DNA from: Candidatus Zophobacter franzmannii
GTDB taxonomy: Bacteria > Cloacimonadota > Cloacimonadia > Cloacimonadales > JAFGVF01
Length of the DNA stretch: 5,886 bases
Direction of reading: 5' to 3'
Assembly: GCA_030765245.1 (NCBI GenBank)
Contig: JAVCCX010000159.1
Coordinates: 1 to 5,886, forward strand
Shown here: positions 1 through 5,886 of the stretch, piece after piece
How positions within the stretch are numbered: the stretch's first letter is position 1
Layout of the letters: every line of letters begins with the position of its first letter
Translations under genes and position numbers: made by a program
The notes under the pieces: model-generated
Seen by the model: the letters and a program-made list of their open reading frames with translations, nothing else
Databases searched by the model: none
What the model was told of the DNA's origin: nothing

Positions 1-2516
1 AGACTCAGAATGCTTCTTTCAGTTCAACTTCACTTGATATCAGTAAACGCCCAAGAGTGAATTCTACATTTACTGATGGAGAGTTAAAGCTTCCTCATGC
101 GATTAATCCAGAAATTAGCATCCAGGTGAACTATTTAGGAGTGGGGAAGTGGGGGAATCTCACTTACTTGCGTTATGGCTTTTCACCTTATAATTATCAA
201 AATGGTCATTTATCCAGCATATCCAATCTGAGTTTTTCAATAGAGTTAGAAGCAACCGATTTAGATAATAGGATAATTACACCCGGTCTAGTAGAAAACT
301 CCCACAATTTCTTTATCAATCCTGAAATGATAGATGAGTATGACCTTATAGAGACTAGACAGAATAACCTAATGGTTGTAACAACATGGCAGATTTACTC
401 AGCGATGAGTAACTACTTAACATTTAGAACAGGTCAGGGTTTCAACATCATCTTCGGTGATATTGATGTGATTTTAAATACAATGCCCGGCTCTACTAAT
501 CCTGAAAAGGTTAGGAATTATCTAATCTCTGAATACAACAGTGCTGCTGAAAACTATGCCTTATTAGTCGGTGATTTTAATACAATCCCTATACAGTACT
601 TGAATCCTGCTCCTAATGCAGTCGAAGAAACTCCGACAGATTTCTATTACACTGACTTAACTTCTAATTTCAACTCAGATGGAGACCAGTTTATTGGTGA
701 GTTCTCAACGGGATTTGGCAATGAAGATTACGAAATAGACTTTACTCCAGAAGTATATGTCGGTAGAATACCTTTTAGTGACCTTGGACAGTTAGATAGT
801 ATTTTCCAAAGAATTATCTCATTCGAACAATCTCAGGCTACTTGGAAAGACAATGTTCTGACTCCGATGGCAATGTTTAACTTTGAGAATCAGGATTATG
901 AAGATGGTTGGGAAAGAACTGACGGCAGTGATTATGCTGAGTATATGAAAAACACAATCCTGAGAAACAATCAAGTTACAACGATGTATGAACAGGTTGG
1001 CTTTGATCATGCAACTAATCCATCAGATATGGACTTAAACTATGACAATCTTCAAAACACTTTAAATAATGATAACTATGGTTTCGTCTGCCTTGGGGCA
1101 CATGGAAGCCCAACTTCATCATCTCGGTTAGTCTGGGATGATGACTATGATGGAAATGGGATCTGTACAAGTGATGAAAGAGTATGGTCAGGATTAATTA
1201 ATAATGATATGTACGACAATATTACGAATCAGTCCGGTAATGTTTTTTATACTCAATCCTGTCTAAATGGTGGTTTTGATCTAACCGGGATATCACTGGG
1301 ACAGAAGATGCTTCTTGAAACAAGCGTTTCAACAATCACTGCAACCAGAACCGGTTGGTACAAGATAGGTTGGATTAATCCCGGATGGGGTGGTTGTCAC
1401 TCTCAGGGTTATTATTTTATGGATAACTACTTCACTCATAGACAACCTCTCGGAATGTCTTTGTCGAATGCTAATCACCTGTTCAGTAACTACTTTTTCT
1501 TTGGGGATCCGGTCGATACAGGTGGAATAGTATGGCCAGAACAGAAGAACATTTATACATATACACTCTATGGAGATCCTTTGATAAACTATGTTCCTGA
1601 GCATGTTGAGACCGAAGGTGAAATCCTAGTATGGGAACCTAACGGCTTTGGCTCTTCATTTGAAGTTGTGAATGCAATTTCTGAAGCAGGCAATTGGAGT
1701 GTTGTTTACAGTGAGAAGATAAGTGATGAATATATATCCCTTGATAACTATGAAGCAGTGTTCTGTCTTTTTGATTTTGGTCAGGACCCATTTGCAATTG
1801 AGAGCACTAGTTTTGAAAGCCAGCTCCTCAGTGATTATATTGCAGATGGAGGAAAGGTATATTGTGAGAGTAGAGGTTCCTTTGATATTGATACACCATT
1901 TTATAACTATTTCAACATTTGGGCACCATTTGATCATGTGGTTGACATTGATTATATCACTTCATCTATAAGTCCTATGAATTGGGATTATGATGGAGTT
2001 AATGGTAATCTTCAGGCTCTTGAGATTCCTAATCAAAACCAGTTTACAAACAATGCACTACTTGCTCAACAAGATACTTATTATGATGTGATTGCAATTA
2101 AGACCTCTACCAATGATGCTGTGACAGTAGGTTCCAGTTTCCAATTGGCGGGTGTAACTGATAGAGATAATACACTGCCTGAACTAATAACAGAGATACT
2201 CTATACCAACTTTGGGCTCGAAACTGCACAAGAGAACGGGGATGACTCTCAACCGGTTATAAATAGCAGACTTGAGGTCTATCCTCTTCCTGCATCAGAA
2301 CGAGTGACCTTTAAGTCACAACATACTGCCCCGAATCTTGCTCTCAAAATCTATAATATCAGAGGACAGTTAGTGCGTACGCTTGACATGTCAAAATCAA
2401 CGGAAGTGACCTGGGATTTGAAAGACATGAATGGAAACAGAGCAGTAAATGGTGTTTATTTCAGTAAGCTTACAAAAGGGGATTCTAAACCGGTTAAGTT
2501 TCTGATATTGAAATAG
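1..2516 (+). CDS. Gingipain-like C25 cysteine peptidase with type IX secretion C-terminal tail (5' end outside window)
   Basis: Secreted or cell-surface protease; the 5' end is missing. The frame is open from base 3 with no stop, so the GTG at 57 is probably an internal codon. Residue numbers below count that GTG as 1. Residues 1-100 resemble the beta-rich propeptide region of the family. The C25 catalytic domain spans about 105-515: ALLVGD (168-173), YVGRIP (234-239), the catalytic His in GAHG (H349) and the catalytic Cys in QSCLNGG (C402), then YGDPLI near 505-510. A DxDxDG loop (361-366) could bind calcium, as gingipain catalytic domains do. Residues 522-720 form a separate alpha/beta region suggestive of a ThuA/glutamine-amidotransferase-like fold. 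Residues 739-819 are a type A sorting tail (VYPLPASERV, then LKIYNIRGQLV, NGVYFSKL and KFLILK), which is removed or used for anchoring after type IX export. It ends in TAG. Family assignment is confident; substrate is unknown. It could be a PorU-like sortase, but the canonical sorting tail favours a cargo protease. Confidence 0.93.
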   Translation, partial: TQNASFSSTSLDISKRPRVNSTFTDGELKLPHAINPEISIQVNYLGVGKWGNLTYLRYGFSPYNYQNGHLSSISNLSFSIELEATDLDNRIITPGLVENSHNFFINPEMIDEYDLIETRQNNLMVVTTWQIYSAMSNYLTFRTGQGFNIIFGDIDVILNTMPGSTNPEKVRNYLISEYNSAAENYALLVGDFNTIPIQYLNPAPNAVEETPTDFYYTDLTSNFNSDGDQFIGEFSTGFGNEDYEIDFTPEVYVGRIPFSDLGQLDSIFQRIISFEQSQATWKDNVLTPMAMFNFENQDYEDGWERTDGSDYAEYMKNTILRNNQVTTMYEQVGFDHATNPSDMDLNYDNLQNTLNNDNYGFVCLGAHGSPTSSSRLVWDDDYDGNGICTSDERVWSGLINNDMYDNITNQSGNVFYTQSCLNGGFDLTGISLGQKMLLETSVSTITATRTGWYKIGWINPGWGGCHSQGYYFMDNYFTHRQPLGMSLSNANHLFSNYFFFGDPVDTGGIVWPEQKNIYTYTLYGDPLINYVPEHVETEGEILVWEPNGFGSSFEVVNAISEAGNWSVVYSEKISDEYISLDNYEAVFCLFDFGQDPFAIESTSFESQLLSDYIADGGKVYCESRGSFDIDTPFYNYFNIWAPFDHVVDIDYITSSISPMNWDYDGVNGNLQALEIPNQNQFTNNALLAQQDTYYDVIAIKTSTNDAVTVGSSFQLAGVTDRDNTLPELITEILYTNFGLETAQENGDDSQPVINSRLEVYPLPASERVTFKSQHTAPNLALKIYNIRGQLVRTLDMSKSTEVTWDLKDMNGNRAVNGVYFSKLTKGDSKPVKFLILK

Positions 2517-2665
2517 AGGAGTGGGCAGGCACGGACATACACTGACTTTCATGGACTGGCTCTGTATTGCCATGTTCCCCTTGCTTCGAACTCAAAATAG
2601 TTGCTCGCCTTCGGCTTGCGAGCTCCTCCCGTTAGTCGTCGGTTCGCTTGGAAGCGTGGGGTTTG

Positions 2666-2694
2666 GGAAGTACTGCTTTAGCTGTACCTCTTCC
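2666..2694 (+). repeat. Imperfect hairpin (GGAA/TTCC, GTAC/GTAC, GCT/AGC)
   Basis: GTAC at 2670-2673 pairs with GTAC at 2684-2687. Inside them GCT (2675-2677) pairs with AGC (2680-2682) across a single T-T mismatch. Outside, GGAA (2666-2669) can pair with TTCC (2691-2694) if three bases bulge on the 3' side. No run of T follows, so it does not read as an intrinsic terminator for the protease gene. It belongs to the GC-rich structured block. Confidence 0.45.
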
Positions 2695-2699
2695 GTAGA

Positions 2700-2774
2700 G
2701 CGACTGCCCTCAGTTGCTTAGCAAGCATCGCTTGCTCCTCTCCCTCCTACTCAAAGTTGGAGGGGTGGCAGTCG
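2700..2774 (+). other. Three-way-junction-like fold with a competing hairpin
   Basis: CGACTGCC at 2701-2708 is the exact reverse complement of GGCAGTCG at 2767-2774. The enclosed sequence holds two further stems: AGCAAGC/GCTTGCT (2720-2726 with 2730-2736, three-base loop) and CCCTCC/GGAGGG (2742-2747 with 2759-2764, extended inward by AC/GT across one T-T mismatch). Together they make a closed three-way junction. The 5' strand of the outer stem can instead form a local 7-bp hairpin, 2700-2706 with 2711-2717 including one G-T pair. The 3' strand can form CAGTC/GACTG (2769-2773 with 2777-2781). These alternatives exclude the junction. The pairings are read directly from the sequence; any function as RNA is inference. 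Confidence 0.4.
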
Positions 2775-2790
2775 AAGACTGAAGGGGTGG
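2761..2790 (+). repeat. Direct octamer repeat AGGGGTGG around a CAGTC/GACTG hairpin
   Basis: AGGGGTGG occurs at 2761-2768 and again at 2783-2790. Between the copies lies a perfect 5-bp inverted repeat, CAGTC (2769-2773) and GACTG (2777-2781), with loop GAA. The GC-rich block ends exactly at the second copy and AT-rich sequence begins at 2791, so this unit marks the boundary of the block. Confidence 0.55.
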
Positions 2791-2820
2791 TGATAAAATA
2801 TTCTGAAATACAATGCATTC

Positions 2821-2841
2821 TGCTCTATCATTGCTCTATCA
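2821..2841 (+). repeat. Tandem decamer TGCTCTATCA, two copies
   Basis: TGCTCTATCA is found at 2821-2830 and again at 2832-2841, separated by one T. The second copy is the outer part of the left arm of the 14-bp inverted repeat. Its reverse complement TGATAGAGCA sits at 2958-2967. It could be a duplicated transposase or regulator binding site. Confidence 0.6.
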
Positions 2842-2967
2842 CAATTCGGCACACTCTCTTGAGAGTCTCTTGTGCAAACCCTGGGCAAAACATGTTCTGG
2901 CGAACAAGTGAGTTACACTAATTTGACAGGGGTTAGAGCTATTTTTGATAGTTATTGTGATAGAGCA
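2832..2967. mobile_element. Small MITE-like cell with perfect 14-bp inverted ends (candidate)
   Basis: TGCTCTATCACAAT at 2832-2845 is the exact reverse complement of ATTGTGATAGAGCA at 2954-2967, giving a 136-bp unit without coding capacity. Inside are further inverted repeats: GCACA/TGTGC (2849-2853 with 2871-2875) enclosing ACTCTC/GAGAGT (2853-2858 with 2861-2866, sharing one base), TGTTC/GAACA (2893-2897 with 2902-2906), and AACCC/GGGTT (2877-2881 with 2930-2934). The whole unit could therefore fold as one long branched stem. No transposase is in the window. The alternative is a structured RNA or a long regulatory cruciform upstream of the dehydrogenase gene. Confidence 0.4.
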
Positions 2968-3006
2968 CTGAAAGAACAATGAAAATCACCCGTTATTATT
3001 GTGATA
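2952..3006 (+). repeat. Direct 11-bp repeat TTATTGTGATA
   Basis: TTATTGTGATA occurs at 2952-2962, overlapping the right inverted-repeat arm, and again at 2996-3006, a 44-bp offset. The second copy continues into GTGA-TAT-TCAC (3001-3011), a short dyad. Two spaced copies upstream of a gene could be operator half-sites, but AT-rich intergenic DNA can give such repeats by chance. Confidence 0.35.
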
Positions 3007-3021
3007 TTCACTGTGCCTATT

Positions 3022-3051
3022 TTCATTCTGATTGACAAATAATGAATGTCA
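3022..3051 (+). promoter_or_regulatory. Possible promoter/operator region upstream of the dehydrogenase-barrel operon
   Basis: A TTGACA hexamer is present at 3032-3037, but no good TATAAT-like hexamer lies 16-18 bases downstream. The hexamer overlaps two nested inverted repeats, TTCATT/AATGAA (3022-3027 with 3041-3046) and TGACA/TGTCA (3033-3037 with 3047-3051). This is the only candidate control region directly before the 3084 start. FCB bacteria often use a promoter consensus different from the E. coli one, so the -35 match carries little weight. Confidence 0.2.
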
Positions 3052-3072
3052 CTTTTTCTTAGAAAAATGAAT

Positions 3073-3077
3073 GAGGA
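3073..3077 (+). promoter_or_regulatory. Ribosome binding site for the SDR gene
   Basis: GAGGA lies six bases before the ATG at 3084. It supports that start over two out-of-frame ATGs nearby at 3067 and 3071, which run into stops within a few codons. An in-frame TGA at 3072-3074 closes the frame upstream, so 3084 is the only ATG available. Confidence 0.7.
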
Positions 3078-3083
3078 CTGAGG

Positions 3084-4055
3084 ATGAATAAAGTAGCAAT
3101 CACAGGTGCAAATGGTTTTATAGGTAGTTATCTAATTCGTAGCTTCACAGAGTTGGGAGAAGAAGTTAAGGCGTTAATGCGTCCAAACTCCAATGATGAG
3201 CTAATCCTTAATAAATCATTAATTACACATCTTGATTACACTAATCTTGACCTTTTAAAAGAGACTTTAACCGATTGCAATCTTCTCATTCATACCGCTG
3301 CTTTAACAAAGGCCAGAACTAAGGAAGAATATACTGCTGTGAATGTCGATATGGTTGAGCAGATAGTTGACATTATTAATTCCCTTGAGCATAAAATCCA
3401 TTTCATTTTCCTAAGTAGTCAAGCTGCCGGTGGTATGCCTCCAATGGGTAAGTTGATGAAGGAAGACGATGAAGCACATCCGTTGACTTATTATGGTGAA
3501 TCAAAGCTTGAAGCCGAAAATATCATTAAAGATAAATGTGAGCAACCTTGGACCATCATTCGTCCTGTATCCGTTTATGGTCCTGGAGAGAAAGACTTTC
3601 TTCAATACTTCAAGATGGCAAAGAACCATATCGGAATCACAATCGGTAAGGACAAATTAGCAAACTTCATTTCGGCAGAAGAGTTGTGTGAGATTATAAC
3701 ACTTGCAAGTAGAAATGAAAAAGCATACAAGCAGGTATTCAACGCCAATGATGGCAAAGCCTATTTCCAGGAGGACTTTCTAAATGCAGTTGTTGATTCC
3801 ATGGAGGGTGTAGTGTTCAGGGTCAGTATCCCTGACTTATTACTCTATCCTGTTGCTTTTGTCTCTGAGCTAGTAAGCTATTTTACAAATAAACCAGCTC
3901 TCATTAATTTCCAGAAGGTCAAAGAGTTTAGGGGTGACAATTGGGTGTGTAGCATTGAGAAAACCCGGTCAATTCTCGGGTTCAGGCCAAGTCCCAATCT
4001 TCAACATAGAGTAAACCAAACATACAGCTGGTATAAGGAGCATAAATGGCTCTAA
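3084..4055 (+). CDS. Extended SDR-family NAD(P)-dependent epimerase/dehydratase/reductase
   Basis: A cytoplasmic oxidoreductase of 323 residues, typical length for the extended short-chain dehydrogenase/reductase family. The N-terminal Rossmann motif is TGANGFIG (7-14). R33 after the second strand (ALMRP) suggests, but does not prove, NADP preference. D51 fits the adenine-contacting acidic position and HTAA (70-73) the conserved strand-4 motif. Catalytic residues are Ser111/Ser112 (FLSSQ) and the YxxxK pair Tyr137-Lys141 (YYGESK). RPVSVYGPGE (160-169) is the usual cofactor-side loop. A hydrophobic stretch at 249-266 and the WVCSIEKTRSILGFRP segment (287-302) match the substrate-binding half of 3-beta-HSD/dihydroflavonol-reductase-like members. 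The substrate cannot be read from sequence; nucleotide sugars and lipid or sterol-like alcohols are both possible. The reading is intact, with no frameshift. Its 3' end overlaps the barrel gene by 10 bp, so the two are probably cotranscribed. Confidence 0.93.
   Translation: MNKVAITGANGFIGSYLIRSFTELGEEVKALMRPNSNDELILNKSLITHLDYTNLDLLKETLTDCNLLIHTAALTKARTKEEYTAVNVDMVEQIVDIINSLEHKIHFIFLSSQAAGGMPPMGKLMKEDDEAHPLTYYGESKLEAENIIKDKCEQPWTIIRPVSVYGPGEKDFLQYFKMAKNHIGITIGKDKLANFISAEELCEIITLASRNEKAYKQVFNANDGKAYFQEDFLNAVVDSMEGVVFRVSIPDLLLYPVAFVSELVSYFTNKPALINFQKVKEFRGDNWVCSIEKTRSILGFRPSPNLQHRVNQTYSWYKEHKWL
4035..4040 (+). promoter_or_regulatory. Strong ribosome binding site inside the end of the SDR gene
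   Basis: AAGGAG lies five bases before the ATG at 4046 and within the last codons of the SDR gene, whose TAA is at 4053-4055. A TAA in the barrel frame at 4043-4045, directly before the ATG, rules out any upstream extension. The arrangement implies coupled or closely linked translation of the two genes. Confidence 0.85.
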
Positions 4056-5886
4056 GGAAACGCTTACTTGTCGCCTTAGTGATAATAACGGTTGCAGTCT
4101 CAGTGTTCGCACAGGAAGCCCCCGTCTTTGTTCCGGCTACACCTGTCAGTGATTTAATTATAGTAGTTGAAGATGAAGGCTTCGAATTCCCAGACCCTCC
4201 AAACATTCGGGCAATATACACAATTCAAGCTGATAGTACAGTTACATATGTTGAGATATTGACTGAGGAATATAAAGAGCGTCAAGATTGGAAGGATGAG
4301 ATGATGATGTGGAAGTTCCATCCTGCTATGATGGACAGCGTCCTTACTCAATCAAATGAGTATTTTGATGTTACTCTTATTTCGAAGAAGGATTTTCAGA
4401 AGATACTTGAGAAAGTCCAGTTTAAACCCTCGGAAATTAAAGAACAGATCATTGAGTATGCTGTCAGACACAAGCAATCCTTTAATCGTAATCTATCAGA
4501 ATTATCTCCTTCAGTCTATGCTTCAAATCTCCATTTCGCATCCCCATCTACCGGTGATATGTACTTAACAGATGCCGATTTTTCTATACTTTCAGGACCA
4601 ACAACCGGGTTACATCAGTATAAATCTCTTAGAGGTATATCACAGCTGTCCAGACAAGGTCTGTTCTATGATTTAGCTCAAGAGTATTACCCATATCAGC
4701 CAGCTTTGACAACAATCTATGCAGGTATTGGTGAGAATGACCATAATATTGCAAATATTGGTTTTATGAAGAACAACTCAATTGGAGTTAAGAATCTGCT
4801 GATAAGAGCAGATATGCACTTTGAGTATGGTTACTGGGGAAACTCAGTTGAAACATCCGGTAATTCTCAGGTTTCAGCAGATTATAGAAGTAAGATTGGT
4901 ACCTTCAAATTCGATTATCGGTCAATTTCTCAAGAAGTACCGTCTCACTATATACTGCCGGCATATAATGTTGGAGTCTTTAGCTCAGCATCTGAAAAGA
5001 GTGAGTCAATCACTGCAGGTTACTCTTATAAATTCTTCCAACTCGGGTATCGCTCAACCACTTCAAGTCTTAAAGCTGATATCATAAATGGAGCTAACTT
5101 CAAGCTAAAGAGTGACTCAAAACAATATTTAGCAGGCTTGCAACATAACAGTGAGTTACTTAAGCTAAAACTGAACTATGAGTTTATCGACAGAGATGTT
5201 AACTTCGACACCCAGGAGTTGTATCAGGACAATCCCAATTCTAAGCATATCATTAGTTTTAATGGAGACTCAGATTGGTCATTCTTGAAGCTCAATGAGC
5301 GTGTTATCTATAAACATACCCCACAACTTTATGTTACCCAGACTGATGTTGCTGTACCGATTGGAGAAATCTTCTCTTTCAAAGCAAACTTCATGCTTTC
5401 AGATAGAGATGAAGCTGTTTCAGGTTCTGGAACGGAGAGTGACTCTCTGAACTACCGTGACTATTTTGATGATTTCACAGAAGCTTTTACTAAACAATCC
5501 TATGGTGGTGGTTTCGAAGTAGAGTATGGAAAACTACAACTTAGTTCCCTTGTTGGAATTAAGACAACATCCAATCTGCAACAGACTGTCCTCGGATTGA
5601 ATGAAACTGTCATAAACCCCGAAGAGACGGGTCTATTTGGTGAGGGAAGTTTTAGTGCTCAAGTAACACAGTTCGGCTGGAATTTCGGTCTTAATGGCTC
5701 TTTAGTGTATCAATCCCCGATAGATGAGCTTCAGTATTATCCTGAATGGCAGACTCGAGTTAATTTCGAAGCTATAAAACCTATGAAACCTGATAATGCT
5801 TTCAAAACAGGATTTACTGCGGTTTATGTCTCAGAGTATAATACTGAGATTGGCATAGTGCCGGAGTATCTGGTAACAGATTGGTA
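4046..5886 (+). CDS. Probable outer-membrane beta-barrel (porin-like) protein, 3' end outside window
   Basis: I translated this frame by hand: 613 complete codons from ATG 4046 to the window edge with no stop. Residues 1-22 form a signal peptide: basic MALRKR, a hydrophobic core LLVALVIITVAVSV, and likely cleavage after Ala22 (VFA-QE). Residues 25-165 are a periplasmic-looking domain with charged helical stretches (near 73-90 and 115-150). From about 215 on, the sequence alternates short polar and aromatic strands with turns (for example LLIRADMHFEYGYW, ITAGYSYKFFQLGYRS, LKLKLNYEFIDRDV, WNFGLNGSLVYQS), as expected for a large outer-membrane barrel. No clear TonB box or plug was recognised. 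The layout resembles the 'putative porin' families of Bacteroidota, but I cannot name a family with confidence. The last visible segment looks like late barrel strands, so the end may be near. Probable role: envelope transport or anchoring; substrate unknown. Confidence 0.8.
   Translation, partial: MALRKRLLVALVIITVAVSVFAQEAPVFVPATPVSDLIIVVEDEGFEFPDPPNIRAIYTIQADSTVTYVEILTEEYKERQDWKDEMMMWKFHPAMMDSVLTQSNEYFDVTLISKKDFQKILEKVQFKPSEIKEQIIEYAVRHKQSFNRNLSELSPSVYASNLHFASPSTGDMYLTDADFSILSGPTTGLHQYKSLRGISQLSRQGLFYDLAQEYYPYQPALTTIYAGIGENDHNIANIGFMKNNSIGVKNLLIRADMHFEYGYWGNSVETSGNSQVSADYRSKIGTFKFDYRSISQEVPSHYILPAYNVGVFSSASEKSESITAGYSYKFFQLGYRSTTSSLKADIINGANFKLKSDSKQYLAGLQHNSELLKLKLNYEFIDRDVNFDTQELYQDNPNSKHIISFNGDSDWSFLKLNERVIYKHTPQLYVTQTDVAVPIGEIFSFKANFMLSDRDEAVSGSGTESDSLNYRDYFDDFTEAFTKQSYGGGFEVEYGKLQLSSLVGIKTTSNLQQTVLGLNETVINPEETGLFGEGSFSAQVTQFGWNFGLNGSLVYQSPIDELQYYPEWQTRVNFEAIKPMKPDNAFKTGFTAVYVSEYNTEIGIVPEYLVTDW

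Larger units (their letters stand above)
2517..2790. repeat. GC-rich, hairpin-dense intergenic block, probable dispersed repeat or element remnant
   Basis: This stretch is about 55% GC by hand count (149 of 270 bases from 2521), against about 36% in the rest of the gap, and begins right after the protease stop. It contains several perfect short inverted repeats: 2603-2608 with 2618-2623, 2645-2649 with 2652-2656, 2720-2726 with 2730-2736, 2742-2747 with 2759-2764, and 2769-2773 with 2777-2781. It ends with the octamer AGGGGTGG repeated at 2761-2768 and 2783-2790. A GTG-started frame of 66 codons (2521-2721) crosses it, but it lacks a plausible ribosome binding site and its reading looks like translated repeat. 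My impression is that similar sequence is scattered between genes in uncultured FCB genomes; I could not verify this. A structured RNA is the alternative. Confidence 0.5.
2803..2981. repeat. Imperfect direct repeat flanking the inverted-repeat cell
   Basis: CTGAAATACAATG at 2803-2815 recurs as CTGAAAGAACAATG at 2968-2981. The halves CTGAAA and ACAATG are identical and differ only in the joining base(s), T versus GA. The right copy begins immediately after the right arm of the 14-bp inverted repeat. The left copy is 16 bases before the left arm, a gap that contains an extra copy of TGCTCTATCA. This could be an aged target-site duplication, but its length (13-14 bp) and asymmetry leave that uncertain. 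Confidence 0.35.

Noticed and set aside
57..59. GTG as the true start of the protease gene
   Set aside because: The frame is open upstream to the window edge, there is no ribosome binding site before it, and no signal peptide follows, which a type IX secreted protease must have. The gene starts outside the window.
819..1937. Minus-strand open frames opposite the protease gene (819-1010, 1329-1604, 1656-1937)
   Set aside because: They lie fully antisense to a well-supported C25 coding sequence and their translations show no domain-like composition. They are shadows.
2603..2623. GCTCGC/GCGAGC hairpin as a terminator for the protease gene
   Set aside because: It lies about 90 bases after the stop and is not followed by a T run. 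An alternative GCC/GGC pairing competes in the loop. It fits the repeat block better.
2521..2721. GTG-started frame of 66 codons within the GC-rich block
   Set aside because: No ribosome binding site at a sensible distance, no recognisable domain, and it runs straight through several palindromes. It is better explained as translated repeat.
2820..2970. CRISPR-like array suggested by the repeated TGCTCTATCA
   Set aside because: There are only two adjacent copies plus one inverted copy, with no regular spacing and no spacer-like units.
2999..3013. CRP/FNR-like site around TTGTGATATTCACTG
   Set aside because: The half-sites GTGA and TCAC are separated by only 3 bases, not the 6 of a CRP site (TGTGA-N6-TCACA), and the wider context does not match FNR.
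2791..3083. tRNA or other known small RNA gene in the AT-rich half of the gap
   Set aside because: No cloverleaf with T-loop and acceptor-stem signatures is visible, and I recognised no known riboswitch core. The inverted repeats are longer-range and simple.
3982..5087. Open frames on either strand overlapping the barrel gene (3982-4221 minus, 4154-4351 minus, 4356-4568 plus, 4821-5087 plus)
   Set aside because: The +frame from 4046 is uninterrupted for 613 codons with a signal peptide and a strong ribosome binding site, so the shorter overlapping frames are shadows.

Overview
The window looks like chromosome of a Gram-negative, fairly AT-rich bacterium. Two things point to the FCB/Bacteroidota-like assemblage: a gingipain-type (C25) protease ending in a type IX secretion sorting tail, and an outer-membrane beta-barrel gene. 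The YPxP-type tail that ends in a run like 'KFLILK', together with the base composition, makes a Cloacimonadota-like or other uncultured FCB lineage my best guess. That placement is inference, since no marker gene is present.

Layout, all genes on the + strand: (1) 1-2516, the 3' part of a secreted C25 cysteine peptidase; its frame is open at the left edge, so the true start lies outside the window. (2) 2517-3083, a 567-bp non-coding interval in two unlike halves. The first half (2517-2790) is about 55% GC by hand count, packed with hairpins and mutually exclusive pairings. The second (2791-3083) is about 36% GC and holds a small cell bounded by a perfect 14-bp inverted repeat and flanked by an imperfect direct repeat. 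(3) 3084-4055, a complete extended short-chain dehydrogenase/NAD(P)-dependent epimerase-like protein. (4) 4046-5886, a large signal-peptide-bearing probable outer-membrane beta-barrel protein that is still open at the right edge. It overlaps gene 3 by 10 bp and has its own strong ribosome binding site.

Genes 3 and 4 form a translationally coupled pair. The protease is probably a separate transcription unit, although no clear terminator follows it. The protease and the barrel are both cell-envelope or surface proteins, while the dehydrogenase would act in the cytoplasm, perhaps on a sugar or lipid precursor for the envelope. The coding part is ordinary for such a genome. The least explained part of the window is the structured intergenic interval, which most resembles dispersed repeat or MITE-like material, with a structured RNA as the alternative. 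I found no tRNA, rRNA, CRISPR array, transposase or defence system.
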